NCBI GenBank assembly: GCA_002633005.1
Contig: NMRA01000442.1
Span: forward strand, 1-64,000
Reading direction: 5' to 3'
Origin: Phoronis australis
Lineage: Eukaryota > Phoronida > Phoronidae
Length of the DNA stretch: 64,000 nt
Below are positions 33,219 to 46,800 of this stretch, in pieces (the stretch's first letter is position 1; the number at the start of each line of letters is the position of its first letter). Both the position numbers and the translations under genes were made by a program. The notes beneath the pieces are model-generated. The model was not told the DNA's origin. It saw only the letters and a list, made by a program, of their open reading frames with translations, and ran no database searches.

Positions 33219-34275
33219 ACCAGATGCCCAAGGACATCTTTAGGAGAGAAAGAGGAAGAAATATTGTCTTGGACATTATTTTTAAACTAACTGCATGTAG
33301 TGAATGAATATTCACTGCGCCGTTACCTAGCATAGTTTATATGTAAACCCACCTTAAAACAGTATCTCGGGAATTAAAATAAATATTGAGATTGTAAAAT
33401 CCGGGAGACGGTAGAAGTCATGAGCATAAGCCATCGTTATACAGAGACAGTGGCTACTGATTACCAGTGTTCATCTGCGGTAATTTTATTGCATATCAGT
33501 ACCGAACTTGTGTGCCTCTAAGAGCACGTGCAGACTTGCTTTGAAAATTCAATGTACCTTTTAGCTTTACTAGACACATGCATGTTGTAATTGATTTGAA
33601 CAAGAATAAATTTGGGAAACACATTCCATTTTCTAATAGCATGTTCTCGTTCCTTCTAGTCATAAGAGAACTCGTACGCTAACAGTTGGCCTTTTGTCTT
33701 TCTGACGTTCAATCAGGAAAGTTAAGAGGCGGTAGATTTTCAAAAATCAATCTATACCTCAAAATTCAAAACTATTTCATTTTTTGTACTTAGATAGGTA
33801 TCCTATCAAAAATCTAAATGCCACATTTTATGCACCCAATGACCCCTAATTTCACCGTTGGACCTTCAGACCACAATTGGCAGCGAAAATAAGAAATCTC
33901 ACAAAATAGATTTAAAGTTATGCTTTGGTGGCTGGAAGAACCAATTTATACTGTGCATAATTATTTGGCATTGGTTCAAATTTGACATCTTTGTGCTAGA
34001 CAGGGGAGATAATCCATAGACTACTATACCTAGGAAATTTTATTGGCTGCTTCGTGTCCCTCTTAGTCTACAGCCACATTGCACCTTGTAGCCTTATGTA
34101 ACTTTTTGAAAAAAAATACTTCCTTACATTCTTTTGAAAATTGTCTTACAAAACTGTCTATTTTGGAAATGATGAGCAGAGATTATAGAGCATTGGAACG
34201 CAAATTTGAACAAGTATTGTTCATTAAATGGTTAAAAATTTGAGGTAGGCATAACAATACACACAGTTTATTGCA
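33219..34275. other. Inner palindrome arm, non-coding part (left)
   Basis: No gene seen. The sequence is repeated in reverse at about 39900-40860, including the blocks around the second AATAAA and a shared 'tgcacccaatgacccctaa'-like stretch. Confidence 0.6.
33378..33383 (+). terminator. Candidate polyadenylation signal, left gene
   Basis: AATAAA lies 160 bases after the TAA. The mirrored position in the right arm reads AATAAT. A second AATAAA at 33605-33610 exists in both arms. Confidence 0.4.
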
Positions 34276-34500
34276 TCAAGACATCTGACCATGTCTGTCC
34301 TCAGTCTCTGTCTCATCCCTCTCAACAGCTGTCTGCATGTATTCTGCCTTACTATAATTGGGGTCAAGCATATATCCACGCACTGACTGTTGGTGAAAAA
34401 AATCCTCCTCACCACTGCTATGAGCAACGTCTTCGTCACATACATCACTGTGTGTCTGTGATACGAGTTGCCGACTTAAACCACATTCATGATACTGCAA
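34276..34500 (-). pseudogene. Short acidic ORF, possibly an N-terminal relic of a P2X7-C-like gene
   Basis: The 74-residue frame includes QTHSDVCDEDVAHSSGEED and GYMLDPNYSKAEY. An acidic stretch followed by an aromatic-x-x-(E/D)-P motif often precedes the P2X7 C-terminal-like zinc domain in invertebrate multicopy genes. The domain itself is not present, so the link is an inference from memory. A decayed mirror copy lies near 39360-39520. It could equally be chance. Confidence 0.25.
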
Positions 34501-35360
34501 ACTAAAAGATTCCCAAATCCAAAATAATTGAGTTCTCCGACGATATAGAGTATCTTAGAATGCTCTTCGATAGGAAGTGGTGACGACAATTTTGGAAAAC
34601 GAACTCAAAAATATCTGTAGAACAGATCCTCACAGCTGACTCGAACGCACTAGAAACAAAAAAATGGCTGGAAATTCTTAACCCCCTCAACGTCACTTCC
34701 ACTGTAGTGCACGACTAATTAATGATATTATGAAGAGCCGTAATTAACTGAAACATATGTCTGGTATTATCAATGAACCGTAATTTACTAAAAGTGACAT
34801 GAAAGATACATAAGCGGATTTAGGGAGGGAAGGGGCGCCACCGCCTCCCCTTGGGTGCCGGAAGCAAAATGATTCTCTGAAACAAAGGTCCACATCCTCG
34901 GCCCCCGCCACCCACAATTTTCGGGCCGCATGTGCACGTACAACCGCGCTTTGCCCAATTCCCCAAGGCAACATCTTCGGCCCCCCTTATGGTATCCTAG
35001 GTATGCCACTGGAAAAAAGTGCTCTCCTTTTTAATAGATTTGTGTTAAGTCCATGCATACGATAGTAGCATTGACCTTAGTTATCGAAAGCCAGTGGCGG
35101 TATAATATGCACATAGGTGTGAGGGATTGCTGCTAAACTGAGCCGTCGGCACCGTCAGAAGTCGTACAATGCAGATATACGACCTGCAGAGATCATATAA
35201 TATACTAGTATTTCAATCTGCATACAGAGCACGTCACAATCTGCGAGACACTTTGCTTCTGGGTTGAATGAATCTAATAATTCGAATGTAGTACTCTGGA
35301 ACCAACGCAACGATTTTTGTTATCCGTAAAGGGTTAACTGCAAACATCATGGTTCTCAAC
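34501..35360. other. Inner palindrome arm, repeat-like DNA
   Basis: 34810-35010 contains a GC-rich block (GGCGCCACCGCC and TCGGGCCGC) unlike its AT-rich surroundings. It has no mirror in the right arm and is probably an insertion. The rest is mirrored around 38830-39300. No gene. Confidence 0.45.
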
Positions 35361-35365
35361 TTGCA

Positions 35366-35447
35366 GAGAGGTCATCTACTGAATATTTTGGGTACTGTTC
35401 TATAAAACAATGCGTCTTCACTCTGAATTTTAACCGTACTTACTGTA
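35366..35447 (-). pseudogene. Relic of peptidase exon O (inner left)
   Basis: The reverse complement carries 'gaagacgca.tgttttatagaacagtac.caaaatat', as in exon O (29461-29540). The start of the exon is scrambled, and the donor reads GCAAGTTG in place of GTAAGTTG. Not usable as an exon. Confidence 0.7.
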
Positions 35448-35998
35448 TCAGAAAAAGAAAGCAAAATAATCAAGAGGGTCGACGACCGATTAAAGAAAAG
35501 GCAGCAAAAAAGTCTTCGGTAACAATCTTCATTTCCTATCATGGTCTACCGTAACAAGATCTTGGTGGCTAAGAGAAGCTAGAAAATGTACAAGCTGAGT
35601 CTCCAGTACAAGACGGTGGTGAACTCTTGTAAACACTCAAGGTGATACAAACAGAAACCCCTCAAATCAGGTGACAGAAGAGCCCGTGTTTGGCAATATG
35701 CTTGGGAGCTTACGAGCACACACTAGCAACATGGCGACCACATAATTATTAAGTGACACGGAATTCAATGCTTGCGTTCTATATGCAAAGATTTCCCGTT
35801 TCAAGTGAAGCATAAGTGTCTTGGTTCTACCTAACACAGACGAGTAGGTTCGCTTTGTCAAGTAGACAGCCTATTCCACATTATGTAGAGGCTGTTAAAT
35901 TCCGGTTTGTCCCGATTGCCTCTCCTCTCTTCTTGTTAGGCAACTCGAGGAAATGACGAAAACTTCGCGCTTGCATCATGACTTCACCAATGACTTAC

Positions 35999-36071
35999 CT
36001 CGACTGTCAAAAGCGTGTGTCAATTTCTGCCCATGTACAGTACTGTACCGAGAGCTCCAGAATTCAGGGAT
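35999..36071 (-). pseudogene. Relic of peptidase exon N (inner left), frameshifted
   Basis: Matches exon N and keeps acceptor and donor, but it is 73 bases in place of 68. An extra five bases at the GTACAGTACTGTAC region shift the frame just before the zinc motif, so HELTH is lost. Confidence 0.8.
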
Positions 36072-36601
36072 CTGAAAATCATGATGACCTCATAAAAAAT
36101 AGGAAATACACAATTGTGTAGAGAACTATACAAGCAATATCGAAGTTAAACGGATTCTAAACCCATTTTAGGCCTACGAGAACATATAATTATACAAGTG
36201 GTTCCATCAAATTCTCTGAAATAAGATAATGCTCAGTAACTATCCACAAACCTCGAAAGTTTTGATATTTTTTCTAAATCTGTTAAACGGGCAGGAGCGA
36301 ACTATGCTTTAGGCGAGTAAAAATGACAATATCATTAAAAGCCACCCGGCAAAAAGAGACACAATATCCAATCTGTGACGCAAATCAGTATAAAATTTAG
36401 TTGAAACCTGCTTTTAACATTCAATTGGTACACCAATGATGCATTTGCAGGTGACAGAACGATGGTTGGTTGAAATCAACAAAACAGTGTCTAGCATCCT
36501 TTTAAAAATTAAGATGGGACTTTTATTGAGACATCTTTTGTATCTTGTCAAATATCCTCTCCTTTTTAACAAAATACTTTTTATTATAATCCTGTGAGTG
36601 A

Positions 36602-37528
36602 TCGAATTTGTGTCTTTACTCACCTGATCTGCCCGATATCAGATAAATGTCACCAAAGTATTAATACCCTTACCAGTTAGCCCCTGGCAGTAAAATGTTC
36701 GAAATTTATTAATCGACATCTTAAGTACGCCATATTGTGCTTTCAAAGGTAAGCTAAAGGGTTCATATTCCTTCACAAAGTAGCGTGCCTGGCACGTTGG
36801 GATGTGAATATATGCAATGACAAAGGTTTTTTTGTTTTGTTTTCGGTTTGTAAGAAGAAAATAAGTTGTGATCTCATATCCGAAGTACAACTCACAAACG
36901 ATATTTGGAACTTGTCTTTGTTTAAAGTTAAGGATTTTGGTTGTGGTTAAAAAGGTCGCTCTCAGTTTAGGGATGCGTTGTTACATTACTTGAGAAATTG
37001 ACGACCATGAAAGGGTTGCTGAAGTATTCCAACCATGAAAAAATTTATTGGTGAGCGGTTTGTAGTGCACATCGCCAACCTTCAACATCATACACCACCT
37101 GAACACGGGAAAGTTCCTGAAACTGATTTACTTTGCATGGAACGCCCTTTCTTGAAACTGTCTTTCAGTTTTCGTGTTTTCAACCATTCGCTTTATAAAA
37201 AGGATCAGATTTTTTACAGTAGCCCGACGGAATTCATCCCTGGTTCGTGAGTGCGTAAGACTTAGACAGCCCCGCACGGTTGAATATAAACGTGGTTTTA
37301 TATTCTCAAGATTACGGGATTATGGTCGTTATTAGTTCACTAATGCGACTCATGCTTTAAAAATATTGCTGCTAGGAATGACATATACACAGTATGCTAT
37401 AATGTTTAAACTTTAATTATACGATTTCCAAGAGAAGTTGGATAATTTCGTTCACTGGTGCTTATCTCGATCTCTTTAAGCTATTCATCAGTAAATGGAA
37501 TTCAACTGTCCGTTATCCATTCGGTCAC
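36602..37528. other. Loop of the giant inverted repeat
   Basis: The blocks 'tcactc.caggattataat' at about 36596 (reverse) and 37527 (forward) are the innermost mirrored sequences seen. The DNA between them is single-copy within the inner repeat and matches the minus-oriented M exon with its flanking introns. Confidence 0.65.
36990..37098 (-). pseudogene. Relic of peptidase exon M in the loop, frameshifted
   Basis: Aligns with exon M (25337-25447 and 47059-47169) but is 109 bases rather than 111. The two missing bases lie in the ATATTTATC region, shifting the frame before AGILQPPFY. Splice-site dinucleotides are still present. Confidence 0.8.
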
Positions 37529-38061
37529 TCGCAGGATTATAATATGAAGTATTTTGTTAAAACGGAGAAGATATATGACAAGACATATTCCATTTCCCAA
37601 TAAAAGATCCATTATAATTTTTAAAAGGATGCTAGACACTTTTTTGGTAATTTCAACCAATCCTAGTTCTGTTACCTGCTAATGCTTCATTGGTGTACCA
37701 ATTAATTTTAAAACCAAGTTTCAACTAAAAACCCCATACTCATTTGCGTCACATATTGGATATTGTGGCTCTTTGTGGGTGGTTTTTCATTAAAGTTGTC
37801 ATGTTTAACTCGCCTTAAGCATAGGTCATTCTTGCCCGTTTAAAAGACTTTAGAAAAAATCAAACTTTGCTCTAAACTTTCGATTTTTTCGACAGTTACA
37901 GAGCATTATCTTACTTCAGAAAATTTGATGGAAACACTCGTATATATCTTTTAATAGGCCTGGACCAGGTTTGACACTCATTTAACTTCGATACTGCTTG
38001 TATAATCCTCTACGCGGTAGTGTATTTTCTTTTTATTTAATGTGGTCATCATGATTTTAAG
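37529..38061. other. Relic of intron M-N (inner right)
   Basis: Mirrors 36075-36600 and also matches the left intron at 28190-28660 ('tttttaaaaggat.ctgg..ag', 'gattggatattg.ggctct'). No gene. Confidence 0.6.
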
Positions 38062-38129
38062 ATCCCTGGATTTCGGAGCTCTCGGTACAGTACTTGTACA
38101 CGAATTGACCCATGGGTTTGGCAGTCGAG
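38062..38129 (+). pseudogene. Relic of peptidase exon N (inner right), frame open
   Basis: 68 bases, same phases as exon N. It reads [27 protein letters not shown] is intact, while the Gly before it is Val and the Asp after GF is Gly. Its neighbour exon O has lost its acceptor and no exons P-S follow, so this is part of a truncated copy. Confidence 0.75.
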
Positions 38130-38616
38130 GTAACTCATTGGTGAAGTGATGATGCAAGCGACACAATTTCGCCATTTCCTCAAGTTCTCTAACAGAAGAG
38201 AGGAGTGGCAATAGGGACAAACCGGAATTTAACAGCCTCTATATAATGTAGAGCAAGCTGCCTACTTGACAAAACGACACTTACGCTTCACTTGAAACGA
38301 GAAATCTTCGCTTATGGAACGGAAGCATTGAATTCTGTATCACTTAATAATTATGTGGTCGCCATGTTGCTAGTGTGTGCTTGTAAGCTTCAAAGCATAT
38401 TGCCAAACACGAGCTCTTCTGTCACCTGATTTTAGGGGTTTCTGTTTGTGTCACCTTAAGTGTTTATAAGAATCTCCTGCTGAGTTCACCGCCATCTTGT
38501 ACTTCTCTTTTAAGAGACCATGATAGGAAATGAAGATTGTTCCCGAACAGTTCTTTTTTTGGTGTCAGACTGTTCTTTAATCTGTCGTCGTGATTATTTT
38601 GCTTTCCTTTATTCAA

Positions 38617-38696
38617 CTTTGTTTGGTGAAAAATTTAGAGAGAAGACACAGTGTTTTATAGAACAGTACCCAAAATATCCAGTCCATGACCACTCT
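38617..38696 (+). pseudogene. Relic of peptidase exon O (inner right), acceptor lost
   Basis: 80 bases matching exon O ([23 protein letters not shown]), with the GTAAGT donor kept. The acceptor TTTTCAG has become ATTCAA, so normal splicing is not expected. Confidence 0.8.
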
Positions 38697-40861
38697 GTAA
38701 GTTGAGAACCATGATGCTTGCAATCAACCCTTTACGGATAACAAAAGTCGTTGCGTTGAATCCCAGAGTGCTACATTCATATTATTAGATTCATTCAATC
38801 CAGAAGCAAAGTGTCTCGCAGAATATGATGCGCTCTGTATGCGGATTGAAATATTGGTATATTGTATGATCTCTGCAGGTCGTATATCTCTTGTGTACGA
38901 CTTATGACGGTGCCGACGGCTCAGTTTACACGCTATCGCACACTCCTATGCGCATATTATGCCGCCACTGGCTCTCGATAACTAAGGATCGTGTTAATAG
39001 CGTGTGCGTGTACTTAACACCAACCTACTAAAAGAGCAACTTTTTTCATATCATTTTTTAGTAAAAGTACGGCTCGTTGATTATACCAGATAAATGTTTC
39101 AGTTAATTACGGCTCTCCGTACTTTTATTAATTAGTCGTGCACTACACTGGAAGTGGCGTTTAGGGGTTTAATAATTTCCCGCTATTTTGTTTGTAGTGC
39201 GTTCGAGTTTACTGTGAAGATCTGTTCTACTTTTGTTTTTGAGCTGGTTTTCTAAAATTGTCGTCACCACTTCCCATCGAGGAGTATTTTACGACAATCT
39301 AGATTGTTAGAGAACTCAATAACGTTGGATTTATGAATCTTTTCGATTGTAGTAGAATCAATATGGTTGGAGTTGGCGACCCATATCACAGACACAGTGA
39401 CGTAAGTGATGGAGACATTGTTCATAACAGTGGTGAGGAGGTTTTTTTCCAGGATTAGTCTGTGTGTTGATATATGTATGAGCCCAAGTACATTAAGTCA
39501 GAATACGTGCAAATGCACGTTGTGCACTGTTAGGCCTACCTCAATGGAATACCTATGCTGTTCCCACAGGATGGTGACCTGACCACCCAAACCGCTTGCA
39601 CTGTTATTATTTCCATTATCTATCCTCAAATCTAATGTCATGTGACTCACTGAGCAAAGTCATCGGGTTCAGTTTTAATACCGACCGCGCAACAACTAGA
39701 TTTCAATTGAAAGAGCTTGGACTTGGCTTTTTAACTGTTAAACTATTTAACGAACAATTCTAGTTTCAATTTTTTTCAAATGGTCTGTCAAATCTGCTCA
39801 TCACTTCCAAAATAGACAGTTTTGAAAAAAAATCTAGAATATAAGATAGTGGCAAGATATTTTTTGCTGAATGATCAAGATTAACGTTTTAGCTGTATGT
39901 TCAAAAAGTTACATAAAGCTACAAGGTGCGATACGACATTAGACTGATGAGGGTCACGAAACAGTCAATTACATTACCTAGGAAAAGGGGTCTAGCAGAA
40001 AGGTGTCAATTTTGAATAAATGACAAATAATTATGCACAGAATACATTGGTTCTTCCAACCGTCAAATCACAACTTTTAATCTATTTTGTAAATTATTTA
40101 TTTTCGTTGCTGAAAACATGCAATTGTCGAGACGGCAACTATAACCAATTGTGGTTTAATGATCCATTGGCAAAATTAGGGATCATTGAGCGTACTAAAT
40201 GTGGCATTTAGATATTTGATAGGATACCTATCCATATACAAAAAAATGAAATTGTTTTGAATTTTGAGGTGTACACTGATTTTTGAAAACGTACTTGATT
40301 TTATATGCATGTAAGACTTACTCTTAACTTTCCTGATTGGACCGGTTAGTCAATTTGATTTAAGCGTTTTTAAAGCGCCTGGGTGACAAAAGTCCGAATG
40401 TTAGCGTACGAGTTCCCTTTGACTAGAAGAAATGAGGAAGTGCTATTAGAAAATAAAACGTGTTTCGCAAATTTATTCTTGTTCAAAACAATTACAACAT
40501 AAATGTATCTAATAACTCTCAAAAGTACAATAACTTTTCACAGCTAGTCTGCACGTGCTTTTAGACGCACACAAATTCGGTACTGATATGCAAGTAAATT
40601 ACCGCAGATGAACACCGGTAATTTGTAGCCACTGTATCTGTCTAACGCTGACTTTTGCTCATGATTTCTATCGTTTCACGGATTTGGAATTTCAATATTA
40701 TTTTCCCTAAATAATAATATTTCAAAAGTGGGTTTACAAAAAAATATGCTAGGTAACGGGGCCGTGAAAATCCATTCACTACATGCAGGTAGTTTGAATG
40801 ATAATATCGAAGGCAATATTTCATCCTCTTTCTCTCCTAGAGATGTCCTTGGGCTTCTGGT
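38697..40861. other. Inner palindrome arm, right, non-coding part
   Basis: Mirrors 33219-35360 with many small changes. No gene. A decayed copy of the short acidic ORF lies at about 39360-39520. Confidence 0.55.
40697..40702 (-). terminator. Altered polyadenylation signal, right gene
   Basis: The mirror of the left AATAAA reads AATAAT here. The next intact AATAAA on this strand is at 40472-40477. Confidence 0.3.
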
Positions 40862-43800
40862 TCACCACACCCTGCACTTCTTTAGCGGATTCATACGCGT
40901 TCCTGCCATGCACTTGAATTGCTCCGCGAAGTCCTCAGAGTTGGACAGAGTCCCAATGATCCTGCATGCAATATCATGGGATATTACTATTATTACATAT
41001 TATTATGTACAATACAATGTAGTTTGAGATGAGCATTAGATCAAGCGATTTTGGTCACGTTTACAAGCTTTCAGTATAAATGTGTAGTACAAAAAACAAA
41101 AGTATTTCGTCAAAATTACCCGGAATTGCCTGTATTTCTTCTTAGTGTACAGCCCAATTCATTATGAGAGTTAGAATTTTTCCTAAGCCCGAAAATAAAG
41201 GCTAATTAAAAGGAAAGTTAGTGAGGCAGCTAAGCCATTCTGTACTTAGACCTCTTCGTCCTCATTTTTGTTTTTAACCTCGAGACGGGAAATGGTAGTA
41301 TGTCTGATTTTTGAAAGCTTTCAAGCTTCACCAGCAATCATACGCCCAGAGACTTCTTTAGGGAATGCTTGTACATCTATTGATAAAAAATAATATGCTT
41401 CGGTTTCTGTGGGAATTAACAATGAGACTTTATGAGGAAAATCTCACCACGGAAGGAAACGTGTGTAAAGTTGAATGTCGTTCTATTTATGATTTGCGGG
41501 GTGTTGCACAATCTGACCTATACCTAGTTCTCAAGTTACGACGACTTAGTCGGATTGGGCAGTTCAGGCTCATAAAATAGGCCTCATAGTATTCCTTTCT
41601 GTGACAGTAACTTCGTGTTTGATAGATACTCGCCTCTACGAAACATACGCCCGGTCGGGAGAGCCAGTCTTCTTGATATAAATTTGTTGACCTTCATGCT
41701 CAGGACAAAGAAAGGCACTGGCAAGATGGAACTATCGGTAAATCCTAATTGGATTCTACTGTAAGTCTCCACCAGAATTTTTCCATGCCGTCTCTAACCC
41801 AGATTCGATAATTACCATTTCAATCCGGTGAAGATTAGAAAACGAGACCATCTGATTTCTCAACCCATTCTAAGTAGCGATCGAATACACATTCAGCGTT
41901 GCACGGCTCACTTTGTCACTGACAAAGTAAGCAGGAAACAACGGATGGTCACACCGTTTTGCTGTGGACATGGCTCAAGGCATGCCAGCTAGAGCACTAA
42001 GAACAGAAGTTTCATGTTCAGTAAATTATTGAAGATGCGCCAACAAGTTGATATTTTGATGTCTAATCCTCAACGGTTGGCCTCGGTCTGTAGTCAAGGC
42101 TAATTTTAGCAACCCATAATCGCCCCTCATGCGATCCACTCACCTATATCTGTCTGGAGTGTGTGGGTCATTCTCCAGGCTGAACGCAGCCTGCTCCTTA
42201 GATGTCGAGGAGCAGAATACCTGAAGAAACCGAAACAAAACGCATTATTTATGTCATGATCAGCATTGTCTTCAGTGCTGCTTGACCTGAACGCCCGATA
42301 CCAATTATGTTTTGGTGTGAAAATGTCATTTTACGTAATGTGGAAATGGTCAATGCTTTGAAGGATCAGACCTTGATAACCATTGTTGCTAATCCAAATC
42401 GAAGGGCTAGCATTAAAATCATAATAAAATATTACGTACTTTTGTTGCTATGATAATTGGAAACAGCAACCTATTTCTAAAAAATCTTTCAATTTGCAAC
42501 TGAAGTTACTAAGCTTATTGAATTCTCAAGATGGCAGTATTTTGCCTGGCCTAATGAAACGCCAATTTAGCTCATTGTTTACACTTTGTCGCATGTTGCA
42601 TGACAAAATCCAGAAAATGGGTTGTCGAATGACAAATTGGAACGCCTACTCTCACCTGTGAAAATCCTAGAAAGAACAGCTGTTTATGTGTCAGTTTCAG
42701 TCCTGGAAGAGCCATTTCTTTGCTATTACTTGCCGCCCAACTTTCGTAGGCCTGACGGATAAAGGGAAAATATGCATGACTCATCGGTTGTATCGCGCGG
42801 CCGTTTACTGATAGATGGGTTACTTGTGTTAATTTGTTTGAGTAGACTTGCGAACGTGCGATCGAGATTAATAAAGTGGTTAACTCGGATCAATCTTCAC
42901 TGAGTGCATCGCCGCCCCGAAAATTAAAAGCACAAGTGAATAACAACCTGCGTCTACCTATCCACGAGAGAAAATATCAAGGACTACAACAATAGTTTTT
43001 GTAGTTATAATGGCAACTATGACGTACAAGAGACTGGTGGGCGGCTGGGCAGTAATGGTAATAATTAATTTGATGTGGTGATCTTGTGTCAGTTTTTATA
43101 ATAATGACATTAATGACGATGGCAGTAGTTGTACTTTCGTGTTGGACGTGATTTTAGAAAATGGTGTCGATGATGTCGATGTCATTTGAAAAGGTGATTG
43201 TAAATTGGAGACGGTGAAAGGGAGTGTTGTTCATTTTGAAGGGTTTGGAACGATTGCCTCGATGATGGTGAGATAAGCAGCAGCTAGGTGGGCGATTATT
43301 TTAGCTTTCAGGGAAGCAAAGTTTAGTAATGGTGATTGTGGTGGTGGCTGTAGTAGTAGTGGTGTTGTTACTGATGGTTATCACGGATACGACGACGATG
43401 TTTGTTACTGGTGACAACAGTTGCACTAGTCGGTTAAGCCACAACTTAGTAATTCGCCAATTATACACTGAAATACAGAGACCCATCGTCGACATTCGCT
43501 ATTTGACTGCCATTGTAAGTAGGAAAAGCCATCAACTAATTTACAATCAAAACGTCAGCTCTTACCTTGAATGCGGCATGAATCCCGCCGTTGTCAGCAA
43601 TGTTCTCATGAAGAGTTGCTTTGCCGTTCACCTGTGGACAGTAATGCTAAACATTTAGGAATTAGACGACAGGTATCTCAAACTAAGCTGTCCACTATTA
43701 AAGACTACTTGACAAATTTTGTCTTACGCTCATACTTCACCATAACTAGATAAATGTTTAAAATTCTAATTATAAGCACACCGCCTCCAGTAGCCGATTT

Positions 43801-46800
43801 CAACTCTCAAAACATGTTTTCCGTTATATTTTGAGTTGAAAAATTAAACTTGATAAATTATTGATAGCCGGATCACCCGTTTCGATACTGCACTCAAGTG
43901 GCAATGGACAGTATCGAACACCCCGGTGAAACGAAGAAGTTCATTTTCAATAGTGCTTTGTACCAAGTTATACCGTACTGAAGACAAAAAGGATGTTTCA
44001 AAAGGTAAGGCCCAATGACTATCATAATCGGTCCAGTCAGAATGAGGTAAAACTAACCTGTTTGATATCATCTCCGGCTATTATAGCACTTAGGACAAAA
44101 ATTGAATGAGATACTATGTCCTTTAGTGAATAAGATAATGTGTAACTGTTTGTCGTTGAGAACCGGTCAGGGTCCAGGCCACGGAGTTACATGGAAGTCA
44201 GTCTTCACCTGATTTTACCAGAAATCTACAAGCCTCCTCGAACAGATGCTTTCCTATTCTAAAAGTTTAATGAAGCTCTGTGATATGCCATTCATTCCAA
44301 AAACAAAACACTCATCTACCGGGGAAAGTTCTAGCGAAAAACACAAAGCCGACTGCCCTCTTTGGACGTCCGGGTAATGACGTAAGTGTAATTTAATGTG
44401 TATTTCAATTGGCTAACAACCCCATATCTGTACTACAGAGTACACAATCACCTGCACGGCAACTGTTTGGTTCTGGACTGGATGAATCTAATCATTCAAA
44501 TCTCTGTGATGCAACGCAACGATTGTTTTTAATTGTAAACATCATGATTGTCAACTTACATAATGATCATAGACTGGATATTTTGAGTACTGATCTATAA
44601 AACATTGCGTCTTCTCTCTGAATGTTTCACCAAACTGAGCTGAAAAAAGACAGCAAAATAATCAGAGGGCAGAATAAAAATAGGGTGCAAACAAAACTCT
44701 AAGCGAACAATGCGAGTGGTAGTGTAGTAGCTATTTCTTAATTAAAAACTGATACTGAGGTGGAAAGTGCTGCGATAGATTATTAACTTCTCGATTTTTT
44801 TCAGATTGCCGTGCACCTTCCATCAAACAACTCATAACCGTTGACTCATCTGAGGAAGAGTCACAAGTAATTGATAAGATGTTGCGGTTTTATCTTCATG
44901 GTCTACCGTAACAAGATTGTGGTGCTTAACACAAGCTAGAGAATGCACAAACCCCGGAGTCACGGGTAAAAGACGGTGGTGAACTCAGTAGGCGATCACA
45001 AAAACTTAAATCACTCAAAATCACGCGAATGAAGTGCTAGTGTTTGACAATATGCTCGGAAGCTTTCTAGCGTACACCGCAAAACATCGATGGCGACCAC
45101 ATAATACGGAATTCATTGTTTCCGCTCCGTAAGTGACGATGTATCGTAGCAAGTGAGCTTGGGTCTACCTAACACAGACTAGTATGGTCGATTTGTAAAG
45201 ATAGGTAGACTGCTCCACACTCTCTACATTCCGGTTTGTGACTATTCCCACTTCTCCTGTTAGACAATTTGAGGAAATGACGAAAACATGTCGTTTGCAG
45301 CACCACTTCACCAATGAGTTACCTCGACTGTCAAACCCGTGCGTCAATTCGTGCCCAAGTACTGTACCGAGAGCTCCAAAATTCAAGGATCTGAAAATCA
45401 TGACGACAGCATAAATGACGAGAAAAGACGTTATTGTGTAGGGGTCCATACAAGCGCTATCGAAGTTAAAAGGATGCCAAACCCAGTTTAAGCCTATTAC
45501 AAGATGCTATACAGGACCAATTCCATCATCAAAGTCTCTGCAAAAATATAATGCTTTGCAACCTTCGAGGTTCGTCGAGGGTTAAAGATGCAACATTCTC
45601 CAGTGAAAGTCAGGAGGCACTGACATTTAATGGAAATGTGAACAAACTACTCAACCCGATATTTTAGGCATATAAAGATTTTCTGATAAACAAAAATGGG
45701 CAAATATCTATCACGTGGGTATGAAATGTACAGCACTGTGGATAGCTCATCACATTGGTTGCAGTGTAGCACTTTCCATAAAAATTTAGAAATAAACAAT
45801 TTCTTTCAGAACGCAAAAGTTAGTGATCCTGATAGTGTATATGTTACAGTAAACAATATACATGGGAACACAGTTTTACGGTTGTTCAGTTACTACAGAA
45901 AATGGACTCTGGAAAGTAACAGTATTCATAAAAAGAGACGATATTATTCTGAGCACCTGTTGTATAGCTGCCACAGTCAACATTCAATAAGGAAAAAACT
46001 AAACAACTGAATTGAAAAGCGGGCTTAAAGATAAAAAGCGCGACACCTGTGTCTCAGCCAAAACGTGAGGCTGAAATGTTTGCTGCAACACTCAGAGACG
46101 TAGTGACAACGTTTTTGCCTAACGGGAGATGTAATACCCAACAATGGCCAGCACGTTGTTGGGAAATTGCGAGGGCGGCAAAAACCAGTTAAACCTCCCG
46201 TTTTTTAGTCGAGCGGGAACTATGGCTATGTCGCGTGGAAAATTACAATAGTAACTGACAATACGTGTATGTCAATATCACCTTGTGTCGAAAAGCGAAA
46301 CATTTAAATGGTGTCGGCCAAGAACGAGTCATTGACAAATACACTCTACGCCGTCAGCAACACAAAGTATTGGATTGGGTTTTACAAGGTAAATTTAATT
46401 TTTTTAAAAATTTTATTTCACGGTAAAGACGTAAACACACACGCCCACATAAAAACATACACACACACAAACACACATACACACACATATGAGTAATTTT
46501 TCTAAAGTTACGTAAATACACCTGTTTTAAGGTCAAAACTTTTAATATAGGCAAAACATATATTCTTGTCGTAAAATGTTGTAAAATGAATTTAACAGCC
46601 AAAAATCCTGACATGCAGTATGATAGGTTGTCGAAAGTGGTTCTACAACGGAAACTGAAAAGATGTGAGAGGCCAACCTACTCCCGGCATTCATCCAGTG
46701 TCAAAGGTCGGTGACTAAACTTACCGAGACATCAATAATTGAATGGAATCGTACCTTACTAGTCTCGCGGGATGAACAATAACAACGAAATGAACGTGAA

